Shown: positions 24,976 to 33,595 of the stretch, piece by piece | How the letters are laid out: each line of letters begins with the position of its first letter | How positions within the stretch are numbered: position 1 is the stretch's first letter | DNA from: Lentisphaerota bacterium | GTDB taxonomy: Bacteria; Verrucomicrobiota; Lentisphaeria; Victivallales; Victivallaceae | Direction: 5' to 3' | DNA length: 64,000 nt | Assembly (NCBI GenBank): GCA_015061805.1 | Contig: SUVV01000003.1 | Location: forward strand, 1 to 64,000 | Notes under the pieces: model-generated | Database searches by the model: none | What the model was told of the DNA's origin: nothing | What the model saw: only the letters and a program-made list of their open reading frames with translations | Program-made: the position numbers and the translations under genes

Positions 24976-27309
24976 ATGAATACTTCAAATGACAATAAGA
25001 AAAACACCAATACCGCAGCAGCCGAATATGAATGTCTTTTCGGCAAAGGTGTCGATCTCTTCAAAAACTACTACGCTGTCCTCGGCATCCGCAATATTCT
25101 CAAAACGATCGGTGTCCGTACCAGCCATGATTCTGATTGGTTCAAGGCGGTTGCAGAATTCATTACCAGTTCAGAAGTTTCTGAACTTTACGACAGCATC
25201 ATCTCTCCCCGGAAACGCCGGGCGATATGCACCAAAACAGCTTACAGAAACCCTCCGGAACTCACCGAAGACGATCCTGACGATGTCATTTCCTATTTGA
25301 GCAAAAATGTTCTGTACCGCAAAAAAATGTGGCAGAAAATGCTTGCGATCTATGAAGTGCGTCTGGAAGAATACAAAACCGCTCTTGAAGCTGAAGACCG
25401 GAAAAAATCTGCCGTTGAAATCCGTTTCAAGGAGATGGAGGAACTTTTCTCCCTCTCTGAAAAAGAAGTCCATGCCCTGATGGCGGTCTTCCTCTCTGAA
25501 ACCAACAACGCAGAATACGGCGATTTCGACATCAACCGTTTCCGTTCCGGCGAAAAGGTCAGCGCACTGGCAAAAATCATCGGCATTCCGGAAGTTGAAG
25601 CCGCCGCCTTGCTCGACGACAACAACAATATCCGTAAATACGGTCTGGTGGATAATGACCTTGATCTTGACCGGACGTTTCTCGCCTATCTTTCCGGAAT
25701 TTGTTCCAAACCGCTGGCAGAACGTTTCTGGGTGAAATATGAGGGCGAAGTCCTCCCCTGGAACTTTCACGGCAAACTTGCGGAAAAACACGGCGAACTC
25801 CTCAAAAAGATGATTTCTGCCAAAGATGACAACGGACTTTCGGTGCTTCTCTACGGTGTGCCCGGTTCCGGAAAAACCAGTTTCGCCGCCAGCCTTGCCG
25901 CCGATATGGGCAAAGAACTCTACTTCATCGCCCAGAACGATGATGATTCCCGCCGCATGAGTTACAGTCCGGCATTCCGTTACGCCGCCCTCGCAGTTGC
26001 CCAGAAACAGCTTGATCCGGCAAAAAGTATTCTCGTTATCGACGAATGTGACAAACTTGTGGAAAACACCGGTCTCGGCGGCAGTTTCATCTCCTGGCTC
26101 ATGGGCGGAGATATGGCAGGTGGTCGGGACGGCGAAAGCAAAGGACAGCTCAACAGTGTTATCGACAACAACCGCCACACGATCCTGTGGATCTGCAACT
26201 CCAACCGCAGTGCCATCGATCCCAGTTCGCGCCGCCGCTTTGATTACAATATCTTCTTTGACGAACTCTCCACCACTGCCCGCACCTACATCTGGCAGAA
26301 TGCCTTGAAGTTCAACCACTGCGAAAACAAACTGGATGATTTTTTCATTCGGCGCATCAGCAGCCGTTATCCGGTGAATCCCGGCGGCATTGCTCTGGCG
26401 GTAAAAAATACGGCGATGCTGTTCCGCAAAGATCCGCAGATAAATTTTGAACATGAAATCATGACCTTTCTCAAGGCACATTGTTCGCTTCTTGGAATTC
26501 AGGAGTCTCCCGATGAGCTGCTGGAACCCGCCCGGGATTACTCGCTGGATGGCTTGAATATCCGCAGCGGTATCAAACTGCCCCGCTTGATCGAGGTGTG
26601 CCGGAACTTTTTGAAAAATGCTTCCGACATCCGGCTCAACCGGGATCAGCCCCGGATGAATCTGCTCCTTTTCGGTGTTCCCGGTTCCGGTAAAACTGAA
26701 TTTGTCAAATATCTTGCCAAACAGCTCGGTAAAAAATTGCTCATCAAAAATGCCGGTGATTTGCTGAATATGTATGTCGGCGGCACTGAACAGCGCATCG
26801 CCGCCGCCTTTGCCGAAGCGGAACTCAATGGAGATATCCTCTTTATCGACGAAGGCGATTCATTGCTGGGTGCGCGGGACAGCGCCTTGCGCAGCTGGGA
26901 GGTAAGTCAGGTAAATACGCTTCTTTCTGAAATGGAACGCTTCAAAGGTATTTTCATCGTTGGAACCAATCTGATCCAGAAACTCGATCAGGCGGCATTG
27001 CGGAGATTCAGTTTCCGGCTGCACTTTGACTATCTGACCAATGACGGCAAGGAGATTTTTTTCAATACCTATTTTACCAAACCGATGGGGCTGCCGGAAC
27101 TCAATGAGGAGGAAAAGAAAAAACTCGGTTCCATTGATTCCATGACCCCCAGTGATTTCCGCAATGTGAGACAGCAGTTCTTCTACCTTGCCGATGAGAA
27201 TTTGAGCAATTCCGAAATCATCGAAGCACTGGCAACCGAAATTACCAGCAAAACTTCCGGAGCCAACTATAAAGGGCTGGGCAGTGTGGTCAACAAACTT
27301 GGATTTTAA
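24976..27309 (+). CDS. Tandem AAA+ ATPase next to ClpP
   Basis: This 777-residue protein has an unassigned helical N-terminal half (1-280, likely coiled coil near 130-160) and two AAA+ modules. The first has P-loop YGVPGSGKTSF (about 293) and Walker B ILVIDECDK (about 352). The second has FGVPGSGKTEF (about 566), Walker B ILFIDEGDSL (about 621) and a sensor/Arg region ending LRRFSFRLHFDYL. I see no clear IGF-type ClpP docking tripeptide and no ClpX zinc domain. Both modules keep Walker residues. The gene lies between clpP and the 146-residue gene in one operon, AAGGAG before the ATG. A dedicated unfoldase role is inferred from position only. Confidence 0.85.
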   Translation: MNTSNDNKKNTNTAAAEYECLFGKGVDLFKNYYAVLGIRNILKTIGVRTSHDSDWFKAVAEFITSSEVSELYDSIISPRKRRAICTKTAYRNPPELTEDDPDDVISYLSKNVLYRKKMWQKMLAIYEVRLEEYKTALEAEDRKKSAVEIRFKEMEELFSLSEKEVHALMAVFLSETNNAEYGDFDINRFRSGEKVSALAKIIGIPEVEAAALLDDNNNIRKYGLVDNDLDLDRTFLAYLSGICSKPLAERFWVKYEGEVLPWNFHGKLAEKHGELLKKMISAKDDNGLSVLLYGVPGSGKTSFAASLAADMGKELYFIAQNDDDSRRMSYSPAFRYAALAVAQKQLDPAKSILVIDECDKLVENTGLGGSFISWLMGGDMAGGRDGESKGQLNSVIDNNRHTILWICNSNRSAIDPSSRRRFDYNIFFDELSTTARTYIWQNALKFNHCENKLDDFFIRRISSRYPVNPGGIALAVKNTAMLFRKDPQINFEHEIMTFLKAHCSLLGIQESPDELLEPARDYSLDGLNIRSGIKLPRLIEVCRNFLKNASDIRLNRDQPRMNLLLFGVPGSGKTEFVKYLAKQLGKKLLIKNAGDLLNMYVGGTEQRIAAAFAEAELNGDILFIDEGDSLLGARDSALRSWEVSQVNTLLSEMERFKGIFIVGTNLIQKLDQAALRRFSFRLHFDYLTNDGKEIFFNTYFTKPMGLPELNEEEKKKLGSIDSMTPSDFRNVRQQFFYLADENLSNSEIIEALATEITSKTSGANYKGLGSVVNKLGF

Positions 27310-27327
27310 AATAACATGGAGGAAAAT

Positions 27328-27768
27328 ATGACTGAAATCAAAAAAATCATCGCCGGCATCACCAACATCAAAGATTATGACATTTCCAATGATTTTGATT
27401 GTGATGAAATTGAAGCATTGCTTGAGGAAGGTATCATCAAGGGAACAGATCTCGAAAGTTGGCGGGCCTCGGATTTGATTATTGACAGAGTTATCGGTTA
27501 TGACGCTTATCCTTTTGAAAAGTTTTCACCTGATGAGCAGCTCCGTCAGCTGCTTTACTGCGCCATTGAGCCGTCAGCGTTCCTGAAAAAAGCTGATCTG
27601 GATTTCTACGATGCCGATGAATGGCTCTTTCTGCTGCAGCTTATTCCTCACCTTTCAGACCGGGCGCCCTGGGAAATGCTTAAAGCGGAAGGTTCGGAAG
27701 AAAACTGGAAAGAGTTGCTTGAAAAGCATCCGGAATTTGAAAAATATGCTCCGGCAAAGGGAAATTGA
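27328..27768 (+). CDS. Small protein with a diverged LL/HPEF repeat
   Basis: This 146-residue acidic protein is not a known family. Its C-terminus, DADEWLFLLQLIPHLSD, then NWKELLEKHPEFEKYAP, matches the LLQKHPEFAETV unit that ends the 16-repeat protein at 21,661. The two therefore belong to the same solenoid family. The ATG at 27,328 has GGAGG 5 bases upstream; an earlier in-frame ATG overlaps that site. It lies 18 bp after the AAA+ stop. Confidence 0.75.
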   Translation: MTEIKKIIAGITNIKDYDISNDFDCDEIEALLEEGIIKGTDLESWRASDLIIDRVIGYDAYPFEKFSPDEQLRQLLYCAIEPSAFLKKADLDFYDADEWLFLLQLIPHLSDRAPWEMLKAEGSEENWKELLEKHPEFEKYAPAKGN

Positions 27769-27805
27769 TGCCAAAAAAACTTTACCCGTAAAAATTTTTG
27801 GGCAA

Positions 27806-27842
27806 GTTTTTTAAAAAAGTCATTTATTGGCGTAAACTCAAC
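27806..27842 (+). promoter_or_regulatory. GTCATATA promoter-like element, copy 7 (variant)
   Basis: GTTTTTTAAAAAA, then GTCATTTATT and GGCG, with one changed base in the core. The following TAAACTCAACACGCCAAT and AGGAGG copy the clpP leader almost exactly. Confidence 0.6.
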
Positions 27843-27866
27843 ACGCCAATAAAAAAGGAGGTCATT

Positions 27867-28457
27867 ATGGCAAAAGTATTGCAGTTTATGAATGGAAGAA
27901 CTCTTTACGAGGCTGAACCGGTAAAAATCGAGCGCAAAAAAATCTATGGTTACAAGGAGATCTCTGCACTGGATTCGACCAGGAATGAATGCCGGCAGTG
28001 TTATCTTGATGCTTCCGGTTCGATCCTGATCCCACCGGGAGCGGTGAAACTTTCTGCGCTGGATGAAGATGGCAACACCGTTGAACGCAACGAAATGATC
28101 CTGGTCGATGCCAATGGTAATCCTCCGGAATATTTCCCATCATCTTTCGATGCTCCGGTCATGCTGGAACAGACGGTGAATGAAGAAGATTTTCTGGATC
28201 ATCTCTGGAAAGGTGTGTACCAGATCAAAAATACTGAACTGGCAACGGTTGTGGGGGAAAAAATATATGCATTCCCTTTCAGTTACCGTGGCGGGCACAC
28301 CTGTGATGAAGGATTTCTGCTGGCGGCAAACGGTGAATGTTTTCTCTTTTGCGGAGAAAAACTGGAGTTTCCCTTTCTCAATGCTCCGGACTCCGGCGTA
28401 TTGGATGATGTTGAGGAAAGCTGTGAAGACGATGACTTTGAATTTGATATGATGTAA
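27867..28457 (+). CDS. Unknown protein, 196 residues
   Basis: No family is recognised. It is probably a beta-rich soluble protein (RQCYLDASGSILIPPGAVKL, then AFPFSYRGGHTCDEGFLLAA) with a strongly acidic C-terminus (VEESCEDDDFEFDMM). AGGAGG precedes the ATG. It begins a run of close genes leading to the ligase and helicase. Its long leader is nearly the same as that of clpP, so both may be co-regulated. Confidence 0.7.
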   Translation: MAKVLQFMNGRTLYEAEPVKIERKKIYGYKEISALDSTRNECRQCYLDASGSILIPPGAVKLSALDEDGNTVERNEMILVDANGNPPEYFPSSFDAPVMLEQTVNEEDFLDHLWKGVYQIKNTELATVVGEKIYAFPFSYRGGHTCDEGFLLAANGECFLFCGEKLEFPFLNAPDSGVLDDVEESCEDDDFEFDMM

Positions 28458-28468
28458 AGGAAATTCTT

Positions 28469-29158
28469 ATGCGTAAAATCAATATTGCCAATGATAAAAA
28501 GCGGGATGCTCTGATCGGATTTGAATTGAACCGAACCAAAGATTCCTGTCATTACCGTACTGCTTCCGGGAAAGAGGTCTCTTCCGGACGTTTTCTGCGT
28601 TATTCCGGAGAAACTGCCACGGAAAAACTTTTTGCCAAGTATGCCGATTTTGAAAACGCACTTATCAGCGGTGATCCGGAAATTGAAATGGAACTCGTCG
28701 GGAAAAAGCTGGATGAGCTGGCAAAAGTTTATCTTTCAGCCGATGACAAAGTGGTTTATTCGGCACGCCTGATGGAAAACATCTACACTCCTGACGGCAG
28801 TAAAAAGGAGAGTAAAGAAGCGGTTCCCCAACTTGCCAATATCGCCGATGAAGTATTGCCGTTGCGCTGGACGGGGAAAATGTTTGCCAAAAATCAAGCT
28901 TTGCGAAAATTTGTTTTTGCCCGCACCTATCAGCTGCGCCATGTCAACGGATTGACTTTCGACTTTCTTTATGAAATGGCAAAGAAACTCCATGACAGCG
29001 ATTCAATGATGCTGCTGGGCGGTGGTGAAAAAGGCAATGCGCCTCTGGTGATGACCAACAATGGAACGCCTTACCGGGGATTTCTGGAAGGCAGGATAAA
29101 CGGAGACAGTTTTTGTCTGCTGCTTCATTTGACCAATTTGGAACTGAAAGGATTTTGA
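28469..29158 (+). CDS. Unknown protein, 229 residues
   Basis: No family is recognised. The sequence is helical with basic patches (RWTGKMFAKNQALRKFVFAR, then TYQLRHVNGLTFDFLYEMAK). It lies 11 bp after the previous gene and 3 bp before the ligase, so co-expression and a shared nucleic-acid role are plausible. GGAAA precedes the ATG. Confidence 0.7.
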   Translation: MRKINIANDKKRDALIGFELNRTKDSCHYRTASGKEVSSGRFLRYSGETATEKLFAKYADFENALISGDPEIEMELVGKKLDELAKVYLSADDKVVYSARLMENIYTPDGSKKESKEAVPQLANIADEVLPLRWTGKMFAKNQALRKFVFARTYQLRHVNGLTFDFLYEMAKKLHDSDSMMLLGGGEKGNAPLVMTNNGTPYRGFLEGRINGDSFCLLLHLTNLELKGF

Positions 29159-29161
29159 ATC

Positions 29162-30523
29162 ATGTGTACCCAATTCAACGAACTTGCCCAAAAAGCAATC
29201 AACTACAAAAGACGGATCGCCGGAAATTATATGCTTATTGAACCGGATAATATGAAGTTCAGACTTCACGGAGAAACTTACGCCGTTACCCGCAAAATCG
29301 ACGGCTTGATGCAGCTGATCTCTTTTGAAAACGGTAAAGCTGTCATGGCCGGTACCGGAGGCGTCATCCGGGAAAATATGCCCTGCCTTGAAGAATTTGC
29401 GTCGGTGCTTGATAAAAAAGGTGTCAAATCGGCATTGATCGCCGCCGAACTCTATGTACCCAATCCGGATGACCGCCCCCGCTGCTATGATGTCAACTCT
29501 GCCTTGGGCGAAACGGACGATGTTTCCCGCTGCCGCCTTGCCCCCTTTGACCTGCTGGAACTCAACGGCGGGGAAATTTCCGGCAGTTACCAGGAATTGC
29601 ATCACCGGTTGACAGAATTGTTTTCCGGCGCAGAAATGGTTTCTCCGGTGGAACTGCGCATGGCGTACAGCAAAGATGAAGTAAGTGAAATCTTTGACGA
29701 ATGGGTAACCGGAGAAAATGCGGAAGGTCTGGTTATTCACTCTGAATCGCCGATCGTCTGGAAACTCAAACCCCGGCACACCATTGATGCCGTCATCGCC
29801 GGTTACAGCATGGAAAAAGAAGAGATCCGTAATCTGCTTGTTGCAGTCCGGGAAGAAAATGGATTATTCCGTATTTTCGGCAAATGTTCCAGCGGTCTCA
29901 ATGAAGAAAAAAAGGCGTACCTCAAGGAAAAACTCATTCCGGAAAAATCCAATTACATCCACGTTGATGAACAGCAATTCGTATTTCAAATGGTCAAACC
30001 TGAAATCGTGGTGGAAGTTTCAGTAAATGAGCTGTTGGGAGAAAATTTTGCCGGAACATTGAAGAAAAATCAACTGCTTATTCTTGAGAACGGCATCTGG
30101 GAATCCCGCGGCAATGTTCCCGGAGTTTCCGCGTTGGGCATGAAAATTGAACGTTTCCGTCCGGATAAAAGTTCTGATATCAGCGATATAAGGTGTTCGC
30201 AGCTTTCCAATCTGGTTCCGTTTCCTTTATCTCCGGAATTGCCGGATAAATTACCGGGAAGCACTCTGCTTGACCGCCGGGTGTTCCGTAAAACTTCCGG
30301 AAGTAAAGTTTTTATTCAGAAATTTCTGATTTGGGCAAGCAACAAGGCTGACTTCGGATATGGTAAATATATCTTTTTCCACACCGATTACAGTTCCGAC
30401 CGGAAAGAACCGTTGAAACGGGATATCAAAATAGCTGATTCCGTTGAAAAAGTACGGGGATTTATGGAAAAAGCCATCGCTGAAAACATTAAGAAAAATT
30501 ATATTGAAATTGGAGTAAACTGA
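29162..30523 (+). CDS. ATP-dependent DNA/RNA ligase-like nucleotidyltransferase
   Basis: This 453-residue protein has the covalent nucleotidyltransferase motifs: motif I RKIDGLM with the adenylated Lys (about residue 47), III AAELYVP (about 95), IV AEGLVIH (about 188) and V WKLKP (about 200). An OB-like segment follows (FRIFGKCSSG, then VDEQQFVFQMV and EIVVEVSVNEL). These enzymes seal nicks after adenylation. Substrate, DNA or RNA, cannot be told. The C-terminal 90 residues (FIQKFLIWASNKADFGYGKY) are not typical of small ligases. It lies in a 5-gene run with a DUF932-like protein and a helicase. Confidence 0.8.
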   Translation: MCTQFNELAQKAINYKRRIAGNYMLIEPDNMKFRLHGETYAVTRKIDGLMQLISFENGKAVMAGTGGVIRENMPCLEEFASVLDKKGVKSALIAAELYVPNPDDRPRCYDVNSALGETDDVSRCRLAPFDLLELNGGEISGSYQELHHRLTELFSGAEMVSPVELRMAYSKDEVSEIFDEWVTGENAEGLVIHSESPIVWKLKPRHTIDAVIAGYSMEKEEIRNLLVAVREENGLFRIFGKCSSGLNEEKKAYLKEKLIPEKSNYIHVDEQQFVFQMVKPEIVVEVSVNELLGENFAGTLKKNQLLILENGIWESRGNVPGVSALGMKIERFRPDKSSDISDIRCSQLSNLVPFPLSPELPDKLPGSTLLDRRVFRKTSGSKVFIQKFLIWASNKADFGYGKYIFFHTDYSSDRKEPLKRDIKIADSVEKVRGFMEKAIAENIKKNYIEIGVN

Positions 30524-30525
30524 TT

Positions 30526-31647
30526 ATGGTCGCACCAGCTGAAGTCAAACCGAATTTCACTGCTCCGGTTTCTATCGAGCCGGATGAAATGAGCAATTTC
30601 TGTCAACGCTTTGAATTGACAAAAGTGAAATTTTCTGAAATTGAACCCATTACACAACAGGAGAATTCAAAATATAACCTGCTGGGTATCCGCGTAGGCA
30701 ATGATGCCTTTCATGTTTCACCGCGTTTTCTCAAAAGCCTGATGTATATGTTCGGATTCGCCTGCAATATTTTTGAATATTTTTCTCCCGATGAATTGTT
30801 TGAAAGGATCATCAGCAGACATCAGGATCAGACGATACAGGTTTGTTTTGATCAGAAAGAAAAAATTGTTATGGCAGCAACTAAAAGCGATAATCACCTT
30901 TTTCCCCTTGCCAGAGTTGTTGATGCTGTACAGCAGAATGACAAACTCCTCAAAGTAAAATATCGTCCCCAAGATGGTATTCTGGAAACTTTTATTGAAC
31001 AGCCGAATAAATGGAATTTGAGAATGGACAGCGGCTATCAGGGTCGTATACGTTTTTCCACTCCGGTAGACTGCTGGGGAGACAGCAGAATCGAGCTGGG
31101 AATGATGCGGGAAATCTGTTCTAACGGAGCGGTCGTGACTAAAGATATATTTGCCAGTAAAGTCATTGTAGAAAAAGAAAATGGCACTCATTTGAGACAG
31201 CTTCTGGAAACATTTCGCAATGATCGTGCTTTTGCTGCTATGCAGAAGCGTCTGGCAGAAGCCCGCCATATAAAAATCAGCGCGGCGGAATATCTTAAAG
31301 CCATACAGCTTTTTATATTATCCGGAAATGCAGTGGCGGAAAAAGTCGTTGAAAAGATGGAAGAATTTGCGAATTATCCGGAACAGTATTATCAATGCGA
31401 TTCTTTTGAAAAAATTCCGGCTGCCCGGCGCAAAGATATCCCTGTGGAGTTGAGTTTGCTCAATTTGCTCAATATGATCAGCGAAGTTATGACCCATCAT
31501 TACTACGGTGACAATAGTGAACTTGAAAGATTTTATACTTCGCTTATGACCAAACCGACCGATCTTGAGGGAGTATATACCATCAATCAGCCGGTTAAAG
31601 ATCTCTTTTTCAATCACTTGAAACACGGAGTGCAGTATGCAAGTTGA
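30526..31647 (+). CDS. DUF932-like protein
   Basis: This 373-residue protein resembles phage and plasmid DUF932 proteins. Likely landmarks are FHVSPRFLKSL, a beta-rich middle (KWNLRMDSGYQGRIRFSTPV), then the conserved MMREICSNGAVVTKDIFASK. The resemblance is partial, so the call is tentative. Function is unknown; such proteins accompany replication and recombination genes. Start follows GGAG after the ligase stop, and its end overlaps the helicase start by 11 bp. Confidence 0.6.
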   Translation: MVAPAEVKPNFTAPVSIEPDEMSNFCQRFELTKVKFSEIEPITQQENSKYNLLGIRVGNDAFHVSPRFLKSLMYMFGFACNIFEYFSPDELFERIISRHQDQTIQVCFDQKEKIVMAATKSDNHLFPLARVVDAVQQNDKLLKVKYRPQDGILETFIEQPNKWNLRMDSGYQGRIRFSTPVDCWGDSRIELGMMREICSNGAVVTKDIFASKVIVEKENGTHLRQLLETFRNDRAFAAMQKRLAEARHIKISAAEYLKAIQLFILSGNAVAEKVVEKMEEFANYPEQYYQCDSFEKIPAARRKDIPVELSLLNLLNMISEVMTHHYYGDNSELERFYTSLMTKPTDLEGVYTINQPVKDLFFNHLKHGVQYAS

Positions 31648-32698
31648 ATATCGTGAATATCAGCAAAGAAGTATTGATAAGGCGTTGTCTTTGTTCAAAG
31701 AAGGAGTCAATTCCGTTCTGTTGGAAGCTCCGGTCGGTTCGGGAAAAACGATCATGGGATTGAAAATCGTGCAGGGATTGATGAAGAGTTCCCCAAATAA
31801 ACTTTCCTGCGCATGGGTCGCTCCGCGTCATTATCTGCTTGATCAACTTATGGAATCCAACGACAATTTTGATCTGCCGATAAAAACAGTTTCGATGTTT
31901 ACCAAACCGGAAAATGCAGAACAGTTTGATATTGTGGTGATCGACGAAGCTCACCACGAAGCCACCAGCAGTTTTATCAACTTGTTCACCCGGATGCGCC
32001 CAAAATATCTTTTGGGGCTTTCGGCAACTCCTTTGCGGACGGATAAAATAAAGTTGGCTTTTTCCGCGACGGTCAACGAATGCAGCATCCATCAACTGAT
32101 CCAAGACGGTTTTTTAAGTAAATTCAACTCCTATATCATTGAAAGTTTTTCTCCTGAAAATGTGGCAAAGCATTATCTTGCCCGGGAAAAGGAGTGGGGA
32201 AAAACCCTGGTTTTCATGCCGACATTGGCGGAGTGTGCCAAATTTCAATCATTGATCCGCGAACAGGGCAGAAATTGCCTGTTTATCAGAAGTGGGGATG
32301 AAAGGGCAAGGGAACAGTTTGAAAACGGGGCGTGTCAACTGGCGGTGAATTGTCAACTTTTGACCGAAGGTTTTGATATGCCGGAATTGCAGACCGTATT
32401 TGTGCGCAATTCTTCACGGCTGCCGATGATTCAGATGGCAGGACGGGTACTGCGCAGGCATTGTGATAAAGCGATCGCCAATATAGTACAGTCCAAAGAC
32501 ACCTGTTTTCAGGCTAAAAAAATGGCGGAACCGGAACAGATCTTTCATTGGCGGAAAGATTGTTTTGTCTCCTTGAAAGGGCGGCCGGATATTATTTTTC
32601 AGGTTTTGCGTGAAACCTTGCGTCGCCGCAAAGCACTTCCGGAAAGAAAAGATGTTTCGTGTCGTGAGTTTGATAAAACTTTTTACGTTTCAGCGTGA
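31637..32698 (+). CDS. SF2 DEAH-type helicase
   Basis: This 353-residue compact SF2 helicase has Q-like YREYQQRSI, P-loop APVGSGKT (about 31-38), DEAH in VVIDEAHHE (about 101), SAT in GLSATPLRTD (about 128) and the domain-2 motifs TEGFDMPE and QMAGRVLRR (about 268). It resembles the COG1061/ComF-like and RAD25-type core. The last 50 residues are basic. It unwinds or translocates nucleic acid, perhaps supporting the ligase. It is the last island gene before the right repeat. Confidence 0.88.
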   Translation: MQVEYREYQQRSIDKALSLFKEGVNSVLLEAPVGSGKTIMGLKIVQGLMKSSPNKLSCAWVAPRHYLLDQLMESNDNFDLPIKTVSMFTKPENAEQFDIVVIDEAHHEATSSFINLFTRMRPKYLLGLSATPLRTDKIKLAFSATVNECSIHQLIQDGFLSKFNSYIIESFSPENVAKHYLAREKEWGKTLVFMPTLAECAKFQSLIREQGRNCLFIRSGDERAREQFENGACQLAVNCQLLTEGFDMPELQTVFVRNSSRLPMIQMAGRVLRRHCDKAIANIVQSKDTCFQAKKMAEPEQIFHWRKDCFVSLKGRPDIIFQVLRETLRRRKALPERKDVSCREFDKTFYVSA

Positions 32699-32851
32699 AA
32701 CAAGATCGATTTTCATGGTTTCAGTAAGATATGTGGAGGAGGATGCAGCTTGACCCGTTGTGGGAAGTGCTGCGGTAAAAGTTGCAGTTACGAAATTTGA
32801 GTATCCGAAAATGTTCCGAAAGTTAGAGGGAGTTTGTTTTTAGCGTCCATA

Positions 32852-32866
32852 CTCCACCAGACTTCC
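32852..32866. other. Candidate attR core of the island
   Basis: CTCCACCAGACTTCC is identical to 71-85 but is not part of a tRNA here: the bases before it do not pair as a T-arm or acceptor. It therefore looks like a duplicated tRNA tail. The 150-bp gap before it (32,699-32,851) holds no gene I can support. Confidence 0.55.
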
Positions 32867-32870
32867 CAAA

Positions 32871-32898
32871 GCCGTCAGAAAATCTGACGGCTTTTTTT
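32871..32898 (+). terminator. Hairpin copy at right boundary
   Basis: GCCGTCAGA/TCTGACGGC with loop AAA and seven T matches the terminator of tRNA-Ala except for the loop bases. Confidence 0.75.
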
Positions 32899-33038
32899 AC
32901 GTCTGGGCAAGCCATCCCGCGAACAGCGGGGGGATTGACAAGCGTAAAGCGGATGCGAAGCGACCGCAGGAAGTCTGTCCCGCCGTAGCCTTGGCGAAGG
33001 CGGACTGCTGCGTCATATATCAGAAAAGAGGTTCGTTT

Positions 33039-33287
33039 ATGAAAAACTTCCATTACGTTTATATTTTAATAGACATTGCGACAGAAACGCATCATTACGT
33101 GGGTTCAACGCAAGATTTGCAAACCCGCTTTGCCAAACACAATGCGGGAGAAGTGCCGCACACCTCAAAATTCAGACCGTGGCGTATCCAAACAGCAATC
33201 GCCTTTGACAACAAGGAAAAAGCTGTTGCTTTTGAGGACTATCTGAAAACCGGTTCCGGCAGAGAATTTTCCAAACGTCATTTTTAA
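33039..33287 (+). CDS. Small GIY-YIG nuclease-like protein (right copy)
   Basis: This 82-residue near-twin of the protein at 546 keeps YVYIL, HYVGST, the Arg in TRFAKH and the Glu in FEDYLKTGSG. Only a few residues differ, such as IDIATE for IDVATE and FRPW for FKPW, so both appear intact and selected. AAAGAGG precedes the ATG. It is an integral part of the right boundary module. Confidence 0.85.
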   Translation: MKNFHYVYILIDIATETHHYVGSTQDLQTRFAKHNAGEVPHTSKFRPWRIQTAIAFDNKEKAVAFEDYLKTGSGREFSKRHF

Positions 33288-33595
33288 TCTTATCGTCCAT
33301 CCGCCCCGCTTGAAATGAGTCGAAACCTCTAAAACAGGCGTTTTCTATAACTTTTACAGATTTTTCAGGCATAAGATTTGCCAGTTGCAATATCGCTCTC
33401 CACCTGACTTTTTTAACATTTTTTTTCAAAACGATATCGGGAAATGAAGTTGAAAAGTTGAGAATATATGATATTGTAATACGTCGTTCGTTTTTTGGGG
33501 TTATATATTAAGGATTCAGGCGTTTTTAATATAACAGATCCCGAAATTTGCGATTAACTCCGGTAATTTTACCGGACAGCTGCGGAGATAGCTAA

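Larger units (their letters stand above)
32852..33365 (+). repeat. Right copy of the GIY-YIG module
   Basis: Hairpin, one non-coding unit, the GIY-YIG gene and a shared tail (AAATGAGTC, AACCTCTAAAA, then TTTTCTATAACTTTTACAGA) match the left copy over most of 514 bp. The left copy ends about 878. The rest of 33,366-33,595 shows no gene; a small dyad CCGGTAA/TTACCGG lies at 33,560-33,575, just before the lipoprotein gene. Confidence 0.75.

Noticed and set aside
33008-33025. GCGTCATATATCAG upstream of the right GIY-YIG gene, like the island promoter element
   Set aside because: The T- and A-tracts are missing, and the left copy of the module has a different sequence at this place.
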